A stretch of 64,000 nt of DNA from Nocardioides flavus (ex Wang et al. 2016) (GTDB lineage Bacteria; Actinomycetota; Actinomycetes; Propionibacteriales; Nocardioidaceae). Below the pieces are notes generated by a model, which made no database searches, had not been told where the DNA came from, and saw nothing but the letters and a program-made list of their open reading frames with translations. Position 1 is the first letter of the stretch; the number at the start of each line of letters is the position of its first letter. The position numbers were made by a program, and so were the translations under genes. The stretch covers positions 186,001 through 250,000 of the forward strand of contig NZ_BNAD01000001.1 of NCBI RefSeq assembly GCF_014653115.1, in the 5' to 3' direction. Shown here piece after piece: positions 1-9,217 of the stretch.

Positions 1-1105
1 TGAGGAACGGCAGGTAGCGGTCGAGCTCGCGCTGGATGACCGCCGGGAAGGCACCGAACTCGTCGAGCACGGTGAGGAAGGTCTGGAAGAGGCCGTCGGT
101 GGCGAAGAAGGCGTCCGGTAGCGCGACCCGGCGGACCACGGAGCAGGAGACGTCGCCCTCGTTCCACTGGTCGCCGGCGAGCTCGCTGACCATCGACAGG
201 TGCCCGCGCAGGATCACCGCGAGGCCGTTGACCCGCTCGCAGGAGCGGGTGTTCATCTTGTGCGGCATCGCCGAGGAGCCGACCTGCCCCTCCTTGAAGC
301 CCTCGGTCACCAGCTCGTGCCCGGCCATCAGGCGTACGGTCGTGGCGAGGTTGGACGGGCCGCTGACCAGCTGCACCAGCGCGGCGACGACGTCGAAGTC
401 GAGCGAGCGGGGATAGACCTGGCCGACGCTGGTCAGCACCTCCTCGAAGCCGAGGTGGGTGGCGACCCGCTCCTCCAGATCGTCGAGGCGCGACGCGTCG
501 CCGTCGAGCAGGTCGAGCATGTCCTGGGCGGTGCCCATCGGGCCCTTGATCCCGCGCAGGGGATAGCGCGCGAGCAGCTCCTCGATCCGCTGGACGGCGA
601 TGAGCATCTCGTCGGCGATCGTCGCGAAGCGCTTGCCGAGCGTGGTGGCCTGGGCAGCCACGTTGTGGGAACGGCCGGCCATCACGGTGGCCTCGTGCTC
701 GGCAGCGAGGCGACCGAGGCGTACGAGCGCGGCGACGGCACGGTCGCGCACGACCTCGAGCGAACGGCGCACCTGCAGCTGCTCGACGTTCTCGGTGAGG
801 TCGCGCGAGGTCATGCCCTTGTGGATGTGCTCGTGCCCGGCCAGCGCGGAGAACTCCTCGATGCGCGCCTTGACGTCGTGGCGGGTGACCCGCTCGCGCG
901 CGGCTATCGAGTCAAGGTCGACGCGGTCGATCACCGACTCGTACGCCTCGACGACACCGTCGGGCACGTCGATGCCGAGGTCGCGTTGGGCCTTCAGCAC
1001 CGCGACCCACAGCCGGCGCTCGAGGACGATCTTGTGCTCGGGCGACCAGATCTCGGCGAGGTCGGCGCCGGCGTAGCGGGTGGCCAGGACGTTGGGGACG
1101 CTCAC
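1..1105 (-). CDS. purB: adenylosuccinate lyase (partial, 3' end outside window)
   Basis: Cleaves SAICAR to AICAR and adenylosuccinate to AMP with release of fumarate; cytosolic purine biosynthesis. The gene reads leftward from a GTG (MSVPNVLATRYAGADLAEIW) and runs off the window after 368 codons; the family is usually 430-480 residues, so only the C-terminal part is missing. The fumarate-lyase signature GSSAMPHKMN lies near 250-285, and the N-terminal HKGMTSRDLTENV segment is typical of bacterial PurB. It lies downstream of purA and purD on the same strand, but a repeat cluster separates it from purD, so it may have its own transcription start. No long Shine-Dalgarno sequence precedes the GTG. 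Confidence 0.95.
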   Translation of the reverse strand, partial: MSVPNVLATRYAGADLAEIWSPEHKIVLERRLWVAVLKAQRDLGIDVPDGVVEAYESVIDRVDLDSIAARERVTRHDVKARIEEFSALAGHEHIHKGMTSRDLTENVEQLQVRRSLEVVRDRAVAALVRLGRLAAEHEATVMAGRSHNVAAQATTLGKRFATIADEMLIAVQRIEELLARYPLRGIKGPMGTAQDMLDLLDGDASRLDDLEERVATHLGFEEVLTSVGQVYPRSLDFDVVAALVQLVSGPSNLATTVRLMAGHELVTEGFKEGQVGSSAMPHKMNTRSCERVNGLAVILRGHLSMVSELAGDQWNEGDVSCSVVRRVALPDAFFATDGLFQTFLTVLDEFGAFPAVIQRELDRYLPFL

Positions 1106-1146
1106 GGCTCAGATCATCCCATCCGCCGAGGTCCTCACCCGGCCTC

Positions 1147-1241
1147 GGGTAGTCCAGTGAGAATCGGTCGTGATTCGGGTGGTCGGACAGCAGTTCGTCA
1201 CTGGACTACCCCGCACCGACAGCAGTTCGCCACTGGACTAC
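1147..1241. repeat. Family 1 inverted repeat cluster, locus A
   Basis: Three copies of a short unit lie between purD and purB. One forward unit starts GTAGTCCAGTGA (1149-1160). Two reverse units (1186-1210 and 1218-1241) end in CACTGGACTAC and share the core GACAGCAGTTCG. Read on their own strand the units begin GTAGTCCAGTGGCGAACTGC. The forward-reverse-reverse layout could fold into a large hairpin in RNA from either strand. The same unit recurs at 39553-39673 and 59500-59592. Confidence 0.85.
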
Positions 1242-1274
1242 GCAGCGAGGGGTGGAGGGGCGGGGGCGTACTGC

Positions 1275-2539
1275 TCAGCCACGGGACGCGGCACCCTCGA
1301 CCACGCCAAGCGGCTCGGCGGCGATGTCGCGGCGCCACTGCGCGCCGGGGAAGCTGATGGAGGAGATGCCCTCGTACGCCTTGGCGCGGGCGTCGGCCAC
1401 GTCGGTGCCGGTCGCGCGGACGGCGAGGACCCGACCGCCGGCGGTGACCAGCCCCGCGTCGGTTCGGGCGGTGCCGGCGTGGATGACGTCGACGTCGTCC
1501 TCGACCGCGAGCGTCTCGGTCCCGATGATCACGTCGCCCGACGACGAGGACCCCGGATAGCCGGCGCTCGCCATCACCACCGACACCGACGCACCGTCGG
1601 CGAAGCTCGGCGCCGGGACGCTCGCCAGGTCGCCGTCGGCGGCGGCGCGCAGCAGCGTGCCCAGCGGCGAGGTGAGCAGGGCGAGCACCGGCTGGATGTC
1701 GGGGTCGCCGAAGCGACAGTTGAACTCGATGACCTTCGGACCGGCATCGGTCAGCGCGAGCCCGACGTAGAGGCACCCGACGAACGGCGCGCCCCGCCGC
1801 TGCATCTCGGCCAGCGTCGGCGCGACGACCTCGGTCATCACGGTGTCGACCACCCCCTCGGGCAGCCACGTCAGGGGGGCGTACGACCCCATCCCGCCGG
1901 TGTTGGGCCCGCGGCCGCCGTCGAGGATGCGCTTGAAGTCCTGCGCCGGCAGCAGCGGCCGGCCGGTCCTCCCGTCGCAGACCACGAACAGCGAGAACTC
2001 GGGACCGTCGAGGAACTCCTCGACGACGACCCGGTCGCACCCGGCCGCGTGCGTCAGCGCCTCGTCGCGGTCGGCCGTCACGACCACGCCCTTGCCGGCC
2101 GCGAGGGCGTCGTCCTTGACGACGTACGGCGCACCGAAGGCGTCGAGCGCCGCCGCCACCTCCTCGGGGGTCGTGCAGGTCCGGGACCCGGCGGTCGGCA
2201 CCCCGGCCGCCGCCATCACGTCCTTGGAGAAGGCCTTCGAGCCCTCGAGGCGGGCCGCGGCGAGCGACGGGCCGAAGCAGGCTATGCCCGCACCGCGCAC
2301 GGCGTCCGCCACGCCGGCGACCAGCGGGGCCTCGGGGCCGACGACCACCAGGTCCGCCCCGATCGACGTCGCGAGCTCGGCGACCGCCGCGCCGTCCATC
2401 GGGTCGACGGGGTGCAGGGTGGCGACCTCGCCGATGCCCGGGTTGCCCGGCGCGGCGTGCACCTCGCTCACCGCCGGGTCCCGCGAGAGGGCGAGGGCCA
2501 GGGCGTGCTCGCGGCCGCCGGTGCCGATGACGAGGGTCC

Positions 2540-2543
<4 letters not shown>
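1275..2543 (-). CDS. purD: phosphoribosylamine-glycine ligase (GAR synthetase)
   Basis: ATP-dependent ligation of phosphoribosylamine and glycine to GAR, the second step of purine synthesis; cytosolic ATP-grasp enzyme. The 422-residue product starts [18 protein letters not shown], with the N-terminal GxGxREHAL nucleotide-fold motif. The ATP-grasp region holds [16 protein letters not shown], and [12 protein letters not shown] carries the metal-binding Glu and Asn; length is normal. The GTG start shares GTGA with the purA stop, a 4-nt overlap implying translational coupling. The family's usual residues ExNxRxGDPE are slightly varied (GDPD). Confidence 0.96.
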
Positions 2544-3823
<1,280 letters not shown>

Positions 3824-3873
3824 CTCAGCCCTCCTAGTCACGTCAGCAGAAATGGTCGGTGCAGAAATGCGAA

Positions 3874-3900
3874 GGGCCCCGGCACAAGGCACCGGGGCTC
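3874..3900. promoter_or_regulatory. GC-rich hairpin in the purA leader
   Basis: Arms GGGCCCCGG (3874-3882) and CCGGGGCTC (3892-3900) form a 9-pair stem with one G-T pair and a 9-nt loop. It lies 51 bases upstream of the purA ATG. On the minus strand TAGCGT (3911-3916) could be a -10 element, which would put the hairpin inside the purA 5' leader. No gene ends here, so it is not an ordinary terminator. An attenuator role is inference; the U-run after it is weak. Confidence 0.5.
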
Positions 3901-3983
3901 TTGCGGCGCCACGCTACCGCACCCGGCGCCCACGACCCGGTGCGCGCGTCCCCAGGGGTGGACGCGGCCGTGACCGCGTCGGC

Positions 3984-3989
3984 TAGCGT
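3984..3989 (+). promoter_or_regulatory. -10 element of the leaderless lipid-kinase gene
   Basis: TAGCGT followed by 7 nt and then GTG. Transcription would begin at or next to the start codon, and no ribosome site is present. Confidence 0.6.
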
Positions 3990-3996
3990 TCGGCCC

Positions 3997-4908
3997 GTGC
4001 GCTCCCTGCTCGTCATCACCAACGCCGAGGCCGGCACCTCCGACGAGGAGCGGCTGGCCGAGGCGCTCGCCGTCCTCCGCGAGCAGGCCTCGGTCGAGGT
4101 CGAGAAGACCTCCAACCCCGGCGAGCTCGACGGCGTCCTGCACCGCGCGGGCGGCCGTACGGTCGTGGTGGCAGGCGGCGACGGCAGCCTGCACGCGGTC
4201 GTCACCGCACTGCACAAGCGCCAGGAGCTGGCCGACACGACGCTGGGCCTCCTGCCGATGGGCACCGGCAACGACTTCGCCCGCGGCAACGACATCCCGC
4301 TCGAGGTCGCGGACGCTGCCCGCCTGGTCCTCGAGGGCGAGGCCCGCGGTGTCGACCTGCTCGTCGACGAGGTCGGCAACGTCGTGGTCAACAACGTGCA
4401 CGTCGGCGTCGGTGCGCAGGCCAGCCGCAAGGGCGCGAAGTGGAAGGCCCGCCTGGGATCGGTCGGGGTGGGCAAGGTCAACCTGGGCAAGCTCGGCTAT
4501 CCGATCGGCGCCGCGCTGTCGGCCTTCCACCCGCCGAGCTGGCGCCTGCGTGTCGAGGTCGACGGCCGCGTCGTCAACGACGTGGACCGCCCGGTCCTCA
4601 TGGTCGCCATCGGCAACGGTGGCAACGTCGGCGGCGGCACCGAGCTCAACCCCGACGCCGACACCGAGGACGGTCTGCTCGACGTGATGATCAGCCGCGC
4701 CGTGCGCCCGATGGCCAAGCTGGGCTACGTCGCCCGGCTGCGCAAGGGCGAGCACGAGGACCGCGACGACGTCGTCACGCTGCGCGGCACGTCGGTGAAG
4801 GTCAGCGGCGACGAGTTCTGGCTCTCCGCCGACGGGGAGATCTCCGGCCCCGAGCGCAGCCGCAGCTGGCGCCTCGAGCGCGCGGCGTACTCGATGATCC
4901 TGCCCTGA
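3997..4908 (+). CDS. diacylglycerol kinase family lipid kinase
   Basis: Predicted ATP-dependent phosphorylation of a lipid such as diacylglycerol, at the inner face of the membrane. The 303-residue product has the DAGK catalytic-domain motifs GGDGS (about residues 60-64) and GTGNDFARG (about 89-97), and the C-terminal NGGNVGGG and DGLLDVMI segments of the YegS/BmrU/DgkB group. A longer upstream frame exists, but the start chosen is GTG at 3997 because TAGCGT lies 7 nt before it and the VRSLLVITNAEAGT start fits the family. Divergent from purA. The lipid substrate cannot be told from sequence. Confidence 0.88.
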   Translation: MRSLLVITNAEAGTSDEERLAEALAVLREQASVEVEKTSNPGELDGVLHRAGGRTVVVAGGDGSLHAVVTALHKRQELADTTLGLLPMGTGNDFARGNDIPLEVADAARLVLEGEARGVDLLVDEVGNVVVNNVHVGVGAQASRKGAKWKARLGSVGVGKVNLGKLGYPIGAALSAFHPPSWRLRVEVDGRVVNDVDRPVLMVAIGNGGNVGGGTELNPDADTEDGLLDVMISRAVRPMAKLGYVARLRKGEHEDRDDVVTLRGTSVKVSGDEFWLSADGEISGPERSRSWRLERAAYSMILP

Positions 4909-4924
4909 CGCCGCACAGCCGGCC

Positions 4925-5914
4925 TCACAGCCAGCCGCGACGCACCGCCTCGGCCCCTGCCTGGAAGCGCGTGTCGACGCCGAGCTCGGTCATCAGCGCG
5001 GCGACCCGGCGCCGTACGGTGCGCAGGCCGATGCCCAGCTTGCGGGCGATGACCTCGTCCGTCGCGCCCGCCATCAGCTGCTCGAGGAGGAACTGGCGCC
5101 CGTCCGGGTCGGCGTCCCCGGACTCCAGCTCGGGCACCGGGGCCGCGCGCGACCACAGCGACTCGAACCACAGCGTCAGCGCCGCGACGATCGAGCGCTG
5201 CCGCACGTGGACCCGCGGCTGGTCGGCGAAGCCGATCGGCTCGGGCAGCACCGCGTGGGTCTCGCCGAGGATGAACATGCGCGTGGGGAGCTCGGAGATC
5301 ACCCGCACCTGCTCGCCCGCCCGGGCACGGGCGCGCAGCGCGTCGGGCGCCTCGGTGAGCGCGCGCACGGGGTAGATCGCCCGCGATCGGCGCCCGGTCG
5401 CGATCGCCTCGGCCAGGACCTCGCCGACGAGCGACTCGCGGGGCACCGCCCACGCGTCGGGCCGCAGCCACAGCATGTCGCCGCGGCTGGTGCGGAGCAT
5501 GAGGCGCAGCAGGTCGAGCGGGTTCCCGCCGGAGCTCAGCTCGCCGTCGAGGGGACGCACCTCGCTGACGTCGGCGCGATCGGGGCGCGTCGTGGCGGCG
5601 ACGAGATGGGGCACGGCGCCGGCGAGCCCGGCCAGGACGCTCGCCGACGACGCGGCCGTCCGGGCCTGGCGCAGGACGAGCTGGGAGACCGCCTCCGCCA
5701 GCGGCGGCACCACGATCCGGTCCTCGCTGACGTGCACCAACCCGCGCTCGAGGAGCGGGGCGATGTCGCGCAGCAGCTGCTCGGGGCGGGCGTGCACGAG
5801 CTGCGCCACCCCCGCCACCGTGTGGCCGGACACCGGCGCGAGCTGGAAGTAGAGTCGCTCGGCCCTGCGATCGAGGCCGAGGGCCGACAGCGCGGACGAC
5901 GGGTCACCGGACAT
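4925..5914 (-). CDS. LuxR-type transcriptional regulator with TrmB-like N-terminus
   Basis: A 329-residue DNA-binding regulator. The N-terminal 70 residues resemble a TrmB-type winged helix (LSALGLDRRAERLYFQL, then HARPEQLLRDIAPLLERGLV). A middle ligand-like domain of about 180 residues follows. The C-terminal LuxR helix-turn-helix reads ATDEVIARKLGIGLRTVRRR at about residues 278-297. This architecture is common in Streptomyces and Nocardioides and usually lacks a known ligand. ATG start is supported by TAAACT 6 nt upstream, inside a palindrome, so autoregulation is possible. It is divergent from lysS. Confidence 0.8.
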   Translation of the reverse strand: MSGDPSSALSALGLDRRAERLYFQLAPVSGHTVAGVAQLVHARPEQLLRDIAPLLERGLVHVSEDRIVVPPLAEAVSQLVLRQARTAASSASVLAGLAGAVPHLVAATTRPDRADVSEVRPLDGELSSGGNPLDLLRLMLRTSRGDMLWLRPDAWAVPRESLVGEVLAEAIATGRRSRAIYPVRALTEAPDALRARARAGEQVRVISELPTRMFILGETHAVLPEPIGFADQPRVHVRQRSIVAALTLWFESLWSRAAPVPELESGDADPDGRQFLLEQLMAGATDEVIARKLGIGLRTVRRRVAALMTELGVDTRFQAGAEAVRRGWL

Positions 5915-5916
5915 GC

Positions 5917-5932
5917 TGGCAGTTTAGTGCCA
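5917..5932. promoter_or_regulatory. palindrome overlapping the regulator promoter
   Basis: TGGCA-gtttag-TGCCA is a perfect 5+5 inverted repeat whose centre contains the minus-strand -10 element TAAACT (5921-5926), 6 nt from the regulator ATG. A protein bound here would block the promoter, so this is a likely operator; which protein binds is unknown. Confidence 0.5.
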
Positions 5933-5973
5933 CCGGCACTCGCGACCCGCGTGGCAGCGAACGGCCATCGGAT

Positions 5974-6062
5974 ACTGGGGCGCCAGTGCCGCCGCGGGGG
6001 TGTGCGGCCGGGCCGCTCCACTGGAGCAACAGGCGTCGGAGCCGCCACGGGGGACGGCTCCG
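5974..6062. promoter_or_regulatory. cluster of palindromes between the regulator and lysS
   Basis: Three inverted repeats: ACTGG-ggcg-CCAGT (5974-5987), GCTCCA-c-TGGAGC (6015-6027), and an 8-bp stem CGGAGCCG/CGGCTCCG (6037-6062) with an 10-nt loop. The first shares its CCAGTGCC edge with the palindrome over the regulator promoter. They lie between divergent genes and are candidate operators or, for the last, a transcription block; no direct evidence. Confidence 0.35.
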
Positions 6063-6094
6063 GCGCCGGTCATCGTGGCCGGTCGTGCCACCGA

Positions 6095-6100
6095 TAGCCT
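6095..6100 (+). promoter_or_regulatory. -10 element of leaderless lysS
   Basis: TAGCCT, then 7 nt, then the lysS ATG at 6108. No Shine-Dalgarno sequence precedes the start. Confidence 0.6.
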
Positions 6101-6107
6101 TGCGCGC

Positions 6108-7850
6108 ATGGCACGAGGTGGACGACAGGGACAGGGCGATCCGGTCGACTGGGTGACGCGGGCGGCGGACGACGCCGTACGCCACGCGGGCGAGGGCAAC
6201 CTCGTGACGGTGGCCTCCGGCGCCTCCCCGAGCGGACCGATCCACCTCGGCAACCTGCGCGAGTTCATCACGCCCCACTTCGTCGCCGAGGAGCTCCGCC
6301 GGCGCGGGGTGCCGGTGCGCCACCTGCACTCGTGGGACGACTTCGACCGCTTCCGCAAGGTCCCGGCCGGCGTGCCGGCCGAGTGGGCCGACCACATCGG
6401 CCGCCCGCTGAGCGCCGTGCCCGACCCCTGGGAGTGCCACCCCAGCTGGGCCGAGCACTTCAAGGCGCCGCTGCAGGAGGCCCTGCGCGAGCTCGGCGTG
6501 GAGATGGAGGAGATCTCCCAGACCGAGATGTACACGTCCGGCGCCTACCGCGACCAGGTGCTGCTCGCGGTCTCGCGCCGCGACGAGATCGAGGCCGTGC
6601 TCGCCAAGCACCGCACCAAGAAGGTCACCGCGGGCGAGGACGCCTCGGCCCAGGAGGCCGCCGACCTCGCCGACTCGGTCGCCAACGAGGACGACGAGGA
6701 GGGCGACCCGGGCGCCGCGACGTCCAGCGACGCGATCGCGCGCTTCCCCTACCGGCCCTACTGCCGCGAGTGCGGTCGCGACACCGTCGCCACCACGGCG
6801 TACGACGAGGCCACCACCACGCTGTCCTACACCTGCTCCTCCTGCGGCCACGAGGGCACCACCGACCTGTCGAGCGACACCGACGGCAAGCTCGTGTGGA
6901 AGGTCGACTGGCCGATGCGCTGGGCCTACGAGTCGGTCAACTTCGAGCCCGCCGGCCGCGACCACATGACGCCGGGCTCGTCCTACACCGTCGGCACCGA
7001 GATCGTGTCGTCGATCTTCGACTGGCGGGCCCCGGCGCGGGTGATCTACGCGTTCGTCGGGTTCGCGGGCGTGCAGAAGATGTCCTCCTCGGCCGGCGGC
7101 GTCCCCACCGCGACCGACGCGCTGCGGATCCTCGAGTCGCCGATGCTGCGCTGGCTCTACGTCCGGCGCGCGCCGACGCAGGCCTTCGACATCGACTTCG
7201 GCCCGGCTGTGGTGCGGCTCTACGACGAGTGGGACGCGCTGGGCCGCAAGGCCGCCGACCCGGCGAAGTCCGACGTCGCCACGCTGGCCTGGCACCGCGC
7301 GTCGGAGACCGCGGCGGCCGGCCGACTTCCGACGCCGGCCGTGCCCGTCCCGTTCCGCACGCTCTCCTCGGTCGCCGACGTGACCGCCGGGTCCGCCGAG
7401 CTGATCTCGCGCGTCGTCGAGTCCTCGGGCTTCGCGCACGACTCCGTCGCCGACCTCGAGCCGCGGTTGTCCAAGGCCATGCAGTGGACGGCCGAGCACG
7501 TGCCCGCCGCCGAGCGCACCACCGTGCGCGAGGAGCCGGACGCCGAGCGCCTCGGCTCACTGGGCGAGGACGAGGAGCTCTGGCTGCGGATCTTCCTCGA
7601 CCGCCTGCCCGACGACCTCGACCTCGACGCCGCCACCAGCCTCGTCTACGGGGTGCCCAAGGTCGCCCGCGGCCTCGGCCTCGACGACCCGCCGACCGAC
7701 CAGGTCAAGGCGGACCAGAAGGACTTCTTCCGGCTGCTCTACCACCTGCTCGTCTCCGCCGAGCGCGGCCCGCGACTGCCCACCCTCGTGGTGGCACTCG
7801 GCCCGGAGAAGGTGCGGCGCCTCCTGACGCCGACCGCCGGCGGATCGTGA
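6108..7850 (+). CDS. lysS: lysyl-tRNA synthetase, class I
   Basis: Charges tRNA-Lys with lysine. This is the class I (archaeal-type) enzyme, not the usual bacterial class II. The 580-residue product carries the HIGH-equivalent PSGPIHLGNL at about residues 39-48, the KMSKS-equivalent KMSSS at about 324-328, and a zinc-finger-like pair CRECG and CSSCG between them. Length is somewhat above the 500-550 typical of the family, with an acidic insertion (NEDDEEGDPGA). The start fits the -10 element; a longer upstream frame is unsupported. A 17-codon reading frame overlaps its stop by GTGA. Whether a class II enzyme also exists elsewhere is not visible. Confidence 0.93.
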   Translation: MARGGRQGQGDPVDWVTRAADDAVRHAGEGNLVTVASGASPSGPIHLGNLREFITPHFVAEELRRRGVPVRHLHSWDDFDRFRKVPAGVPAEWADHIGRPLSAVPDPWECHPSWAEHFKAPLQEALRELGVEMEEISQTEMYTSGAYRDQVLLAVSRRDEIEAVLAKHRTKKVTAGEDASAQEAADLADSVANEDDEEGDPGAATSSDAIARFPYRPYCRECGRDTVATTAYDEATTTLSYTCSSCGHEGTTDLSSDTDGKLVWKVDWPMRWAYESVNFEPAGRDHMTPGSSYTVGTEIVSSIFDWRAPARVIYAFVGFAGVQKMSSSAGGVPTATDALRILESPMLRWLYVRRAPTQAFDIDFGPAVVRLYDEWDALGRKAADPAKSDVATLAWHRASETAAAGRLPTPAVPVPFRTLSSVADVTAGSAELISRVVESSGFAHDSVADLEPRLSKAMQWTAEHVPAAERTTVREEPDAERLGSLGEDEELWLRIFLDRLPDDLDLDAATSLVYGVPKVARGLGLDDPPTDQVKADQKDFFRLLYHLLVSAERGPRLPTLVVALGPEKVRRLLTPTAGGS

Positions 7851-7900
7851 GCACGGCGGTCGTGTGCGGCGCGCTGCTCGCGACCGTCCTCCTGGGCTGA
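7847..7900 (+). CDS. possible 17-residue hydrophobic peptide coupled to lysS
   Basis: A GTG sharing GTGA with the lysS stop opens a frame reading MSTAVVCGALLATVLLG, then TGA. It is hydrophobic throughout and codon-biased (G/C in third positions), as a tiny membrane peptide would be. The overlap type is the same as real gene pairs in this window. At 17 codons chance is a serious alternative. Confidence 0.2.
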   Translation: MSTAVVCGALLATVLLG

Positions 7901-7911
7901 TCGTCCAGGAG
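7889..7911. terminator. hairpin between lysS and the convergent thioesterase gene
   Basis: CTCCTGG (7889-7895) pairs with CCAGGAG (7905-7911) across a 9-nt loop. It sits between convergent genes and has no U-run, as usual for high-GC actinobacterial terminators. Confidence 0.45.
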
Positions 7912-7915
7912 CCAG

Positions 7916-8380
7916 TCAGCGGCGGAACGCCACCGGCTCCCCGGCGTACGCCTCGAGGTCGGCCCGGACGCCGTCGCTGATCCTCCATGCCGTCTGGGCG
8001 TGGTGGTCCCACAGCACGTTGACGCACTCCCAGACCGCGGCCGGGCCGCCGCCCTCCTCCACCCGGAGCTCGGCGGCGACGGTGAACGACGACCGGCCGA
8101 CCCGGGACACCCACAGCGAGGCGAGGAACGGCTGGTAGGGCACGAAGCGCATCTCCGCGTGGTACTCGATGGTCTGCGAGGCGACGAGCTCGGACACGCC
8201 GGCGTCCGTCCCGTGCAGCAGCCCCGTCGCCCCCTCCGGAAGCCCCGGCAGCCGCGCGAACCGCAGGAACTCGTACCGCGCCTCGTCGAGCACGCGTACG
8301 GCCTCGACGTTGTCGACGTGCCCGGCGAGGTTGATGTCGCGGTAGCGCGCCTGGATCTCGGTCGTGAAGGTCTGGCCCAT
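7916..8380 (-). CDS. acyl-CoA thioesterase, hotdog fold
   Basis: Predicted hydrolysis of an acyl-CoA thioester in the cytosol. The 154-residue length and the N-terminal motif RYRDINLAGHVDNVEAVRVLDEAR match the 4-hydroxybenzoyl-CoA thioesterase/YbgC-like hotdog group, in which the Asp in the RYxDxDxxGHV type motif is catalytic (RYRDINLAGHV here). The C-terminal WECVNVLWDHHAQTAWRI also fits. ATG start with CACACT 6 nt upstream suggests a leaderless transcript, divergent from the next gene. Substrate unknown. Confidence 0.8.
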   Translation of the reverse strand: MGQTFTTEIQARYRDINLAGHVDNVEAVRVLDEARYEFLRFARLPGLPEGATGLLHGTDAGVSELVASQTIEYHAEMRFVPYQPFLASLWVSRVGRSSFTVAAELRVEEGGGPAAVWECVNVLWDHHAQTAWRISDGVRADLEAYAGEPVAFRR

Positions 8381-8386
8381 GGGCGA

Positions 8387-8411
8387 AGTGTGTCGGACGC
8401 CCGCCTAGGGT
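8387..8411. promoter_or_regulatory. back-to-back leaderless promoters
   Basis: Minus strand: CACACT (8387-8392), 6 nt from the thioesterase ATG. Plus strand: TAGGGT (8406-8411), 6 nt from the ATG at 8418. The two -10 elements are only 13 bp apart, so the promoters share DNA and may compete. Confidence 0.55.
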
Positions 8412-8417
8412 TGGACC

Positions 8418-8840
8418 ATGACCTCCGGACCTTTCGGCGGCGACCTGATGGCCGGTCCCCCGCCCACCCACCTGCCCGCCGACCCCGCCGACGCCGAGCT
8501 CGCCGGCGGTGAGGCCCCCGCCGCGGTCGTACGCCGTCACCCGGAGTCGCCGGCCGCGTGGGCCGCGCTCGCGCTGCAGGCTCAGGAGGCCGGCGCGGAC
8601 GACGTGACCGTCTACGCCTACGCCCGCGTCGGCTACCACCGCTCGCTCGACCAGCTGCGCCGCAACGGGTGGAAGGGCCACGGACCGGTGCCGTGGGACC
8701 ACGAGCCCAACCGCGGCTTCCTGCGCTCGCTCGCCCTCCTCGCCCTCGCCGCCCGCGCGATCGGGGAGACCGCGGAGTGGGAGCGGTGCTCGACCTTCCT
8801 GCGGGACTCGAGCCCGGCCGCGGCCGACGAGCTGCTCTGA
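8418..8840 (+). CDS. DUF3151 family protein
   Basis: A 140-residue soluble protein of unknown function. It matches my memory of the actinobacterial DUF3151 family: an alpha-helical, TPR-like middle (SPAAWAALALQAQEAG, then VGYHRSLDQLRRNGWKG) and the conserved VPWDHEPNRGFLRSL. In M. tuberculosis a DUF3151 gene (Rv0360c, from memory) also lies close to fba and purA, so context supports the call. No catalytic residues are recognisable. The start fits the leaderless -10 element. Confidence 0.8.
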   Translation: MTSGPFGGDLMAGPPPTHLPADPADAELAGGEAPAAVVRRHPESPAAWAALALQAQEAGADDVTVYAYARVGYHRSLDQLRRNGWKGHGPVPWDHEPNRGFLRSLALLALAARAIGETAEWERCSTFLRDSSPAAADELL

Positions 8841-8919
8841 GGGCCTGACCGCTCGTCGCGTCAGATCGACCACTGGTCGCGTCGACGCGTCCCGGCGTTG
8901 CCGACCCCGGCTGCGTGAG

Positions 8920-8925
8920 TAGTGT
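8920..8925 (+). promoter_or_regulatory. -10 element of the DUF3311-symporter operon
   Basis: TAGTGT, then 7 nt, then ATG at 8933. This decides for the inner ATG over an in-frame start at 8915. Confidence 0.55.
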
Positions 8926-8932
8926 CGCGCGA

Positions 8933-9217
8933 ATGAGTCTCGGAGACAGCCCTCAGTCGCGCCCTGAAGACCCGGGCGTACCCCCGACGCACAAGGGCAA
9001 GATGGCACTCGCGGCCGTCCTGCTCGTGATCCCGGTCGTGGCCCTCATGTGGGTGCCGCACTACGCCAAGGTCGAGCCGGAGCTCCTCGGGTTCCCGTTC
9101 TTCTTCTGGTACCAGTTCCTCTGGGTGTTCATCTGCGCCGCCCTGACCTGGACGGCCTACAAGCTCACCCTCTCGGCTCGCGGTCTCACCACCCACAAGG
9201 TGGGTGAGGACCGATGA
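8933..9217 (+). CDS. DUF3311 small membrane protein
   Basis: A 94-residue protein with two predicted membrane helices (about residues 23-42, MALAAVLLVIPVVALMWVPH, and 55-75, FFFWYQFLWVFICAALTWTA). The PFFFWYQFLWVF motif is characteristic of DUF3311. Such proteins are regularly encoded directly before SSS-family symporters, as DUF485 proteins are before ActP; they are presumed accessory subunits. The stop overlaps the next gene's ATG (ATGA). Confidence 0.85.
   Translation: MSLGDSPQSRPEDPGVPPTHKGKMALAAVLLVIPVVALMWVPHYAKVEPELLGFPFFFWYQFLWVFICAALTWTAYKLTLSARGLTTHKVGEDR

Noticed and set aside
200..1357. Plus-strand frame over purB
   Set aside because: Antisense shadow of purB; low-complexity Arg/Asp/Val content typical of high-GC reverse frames.
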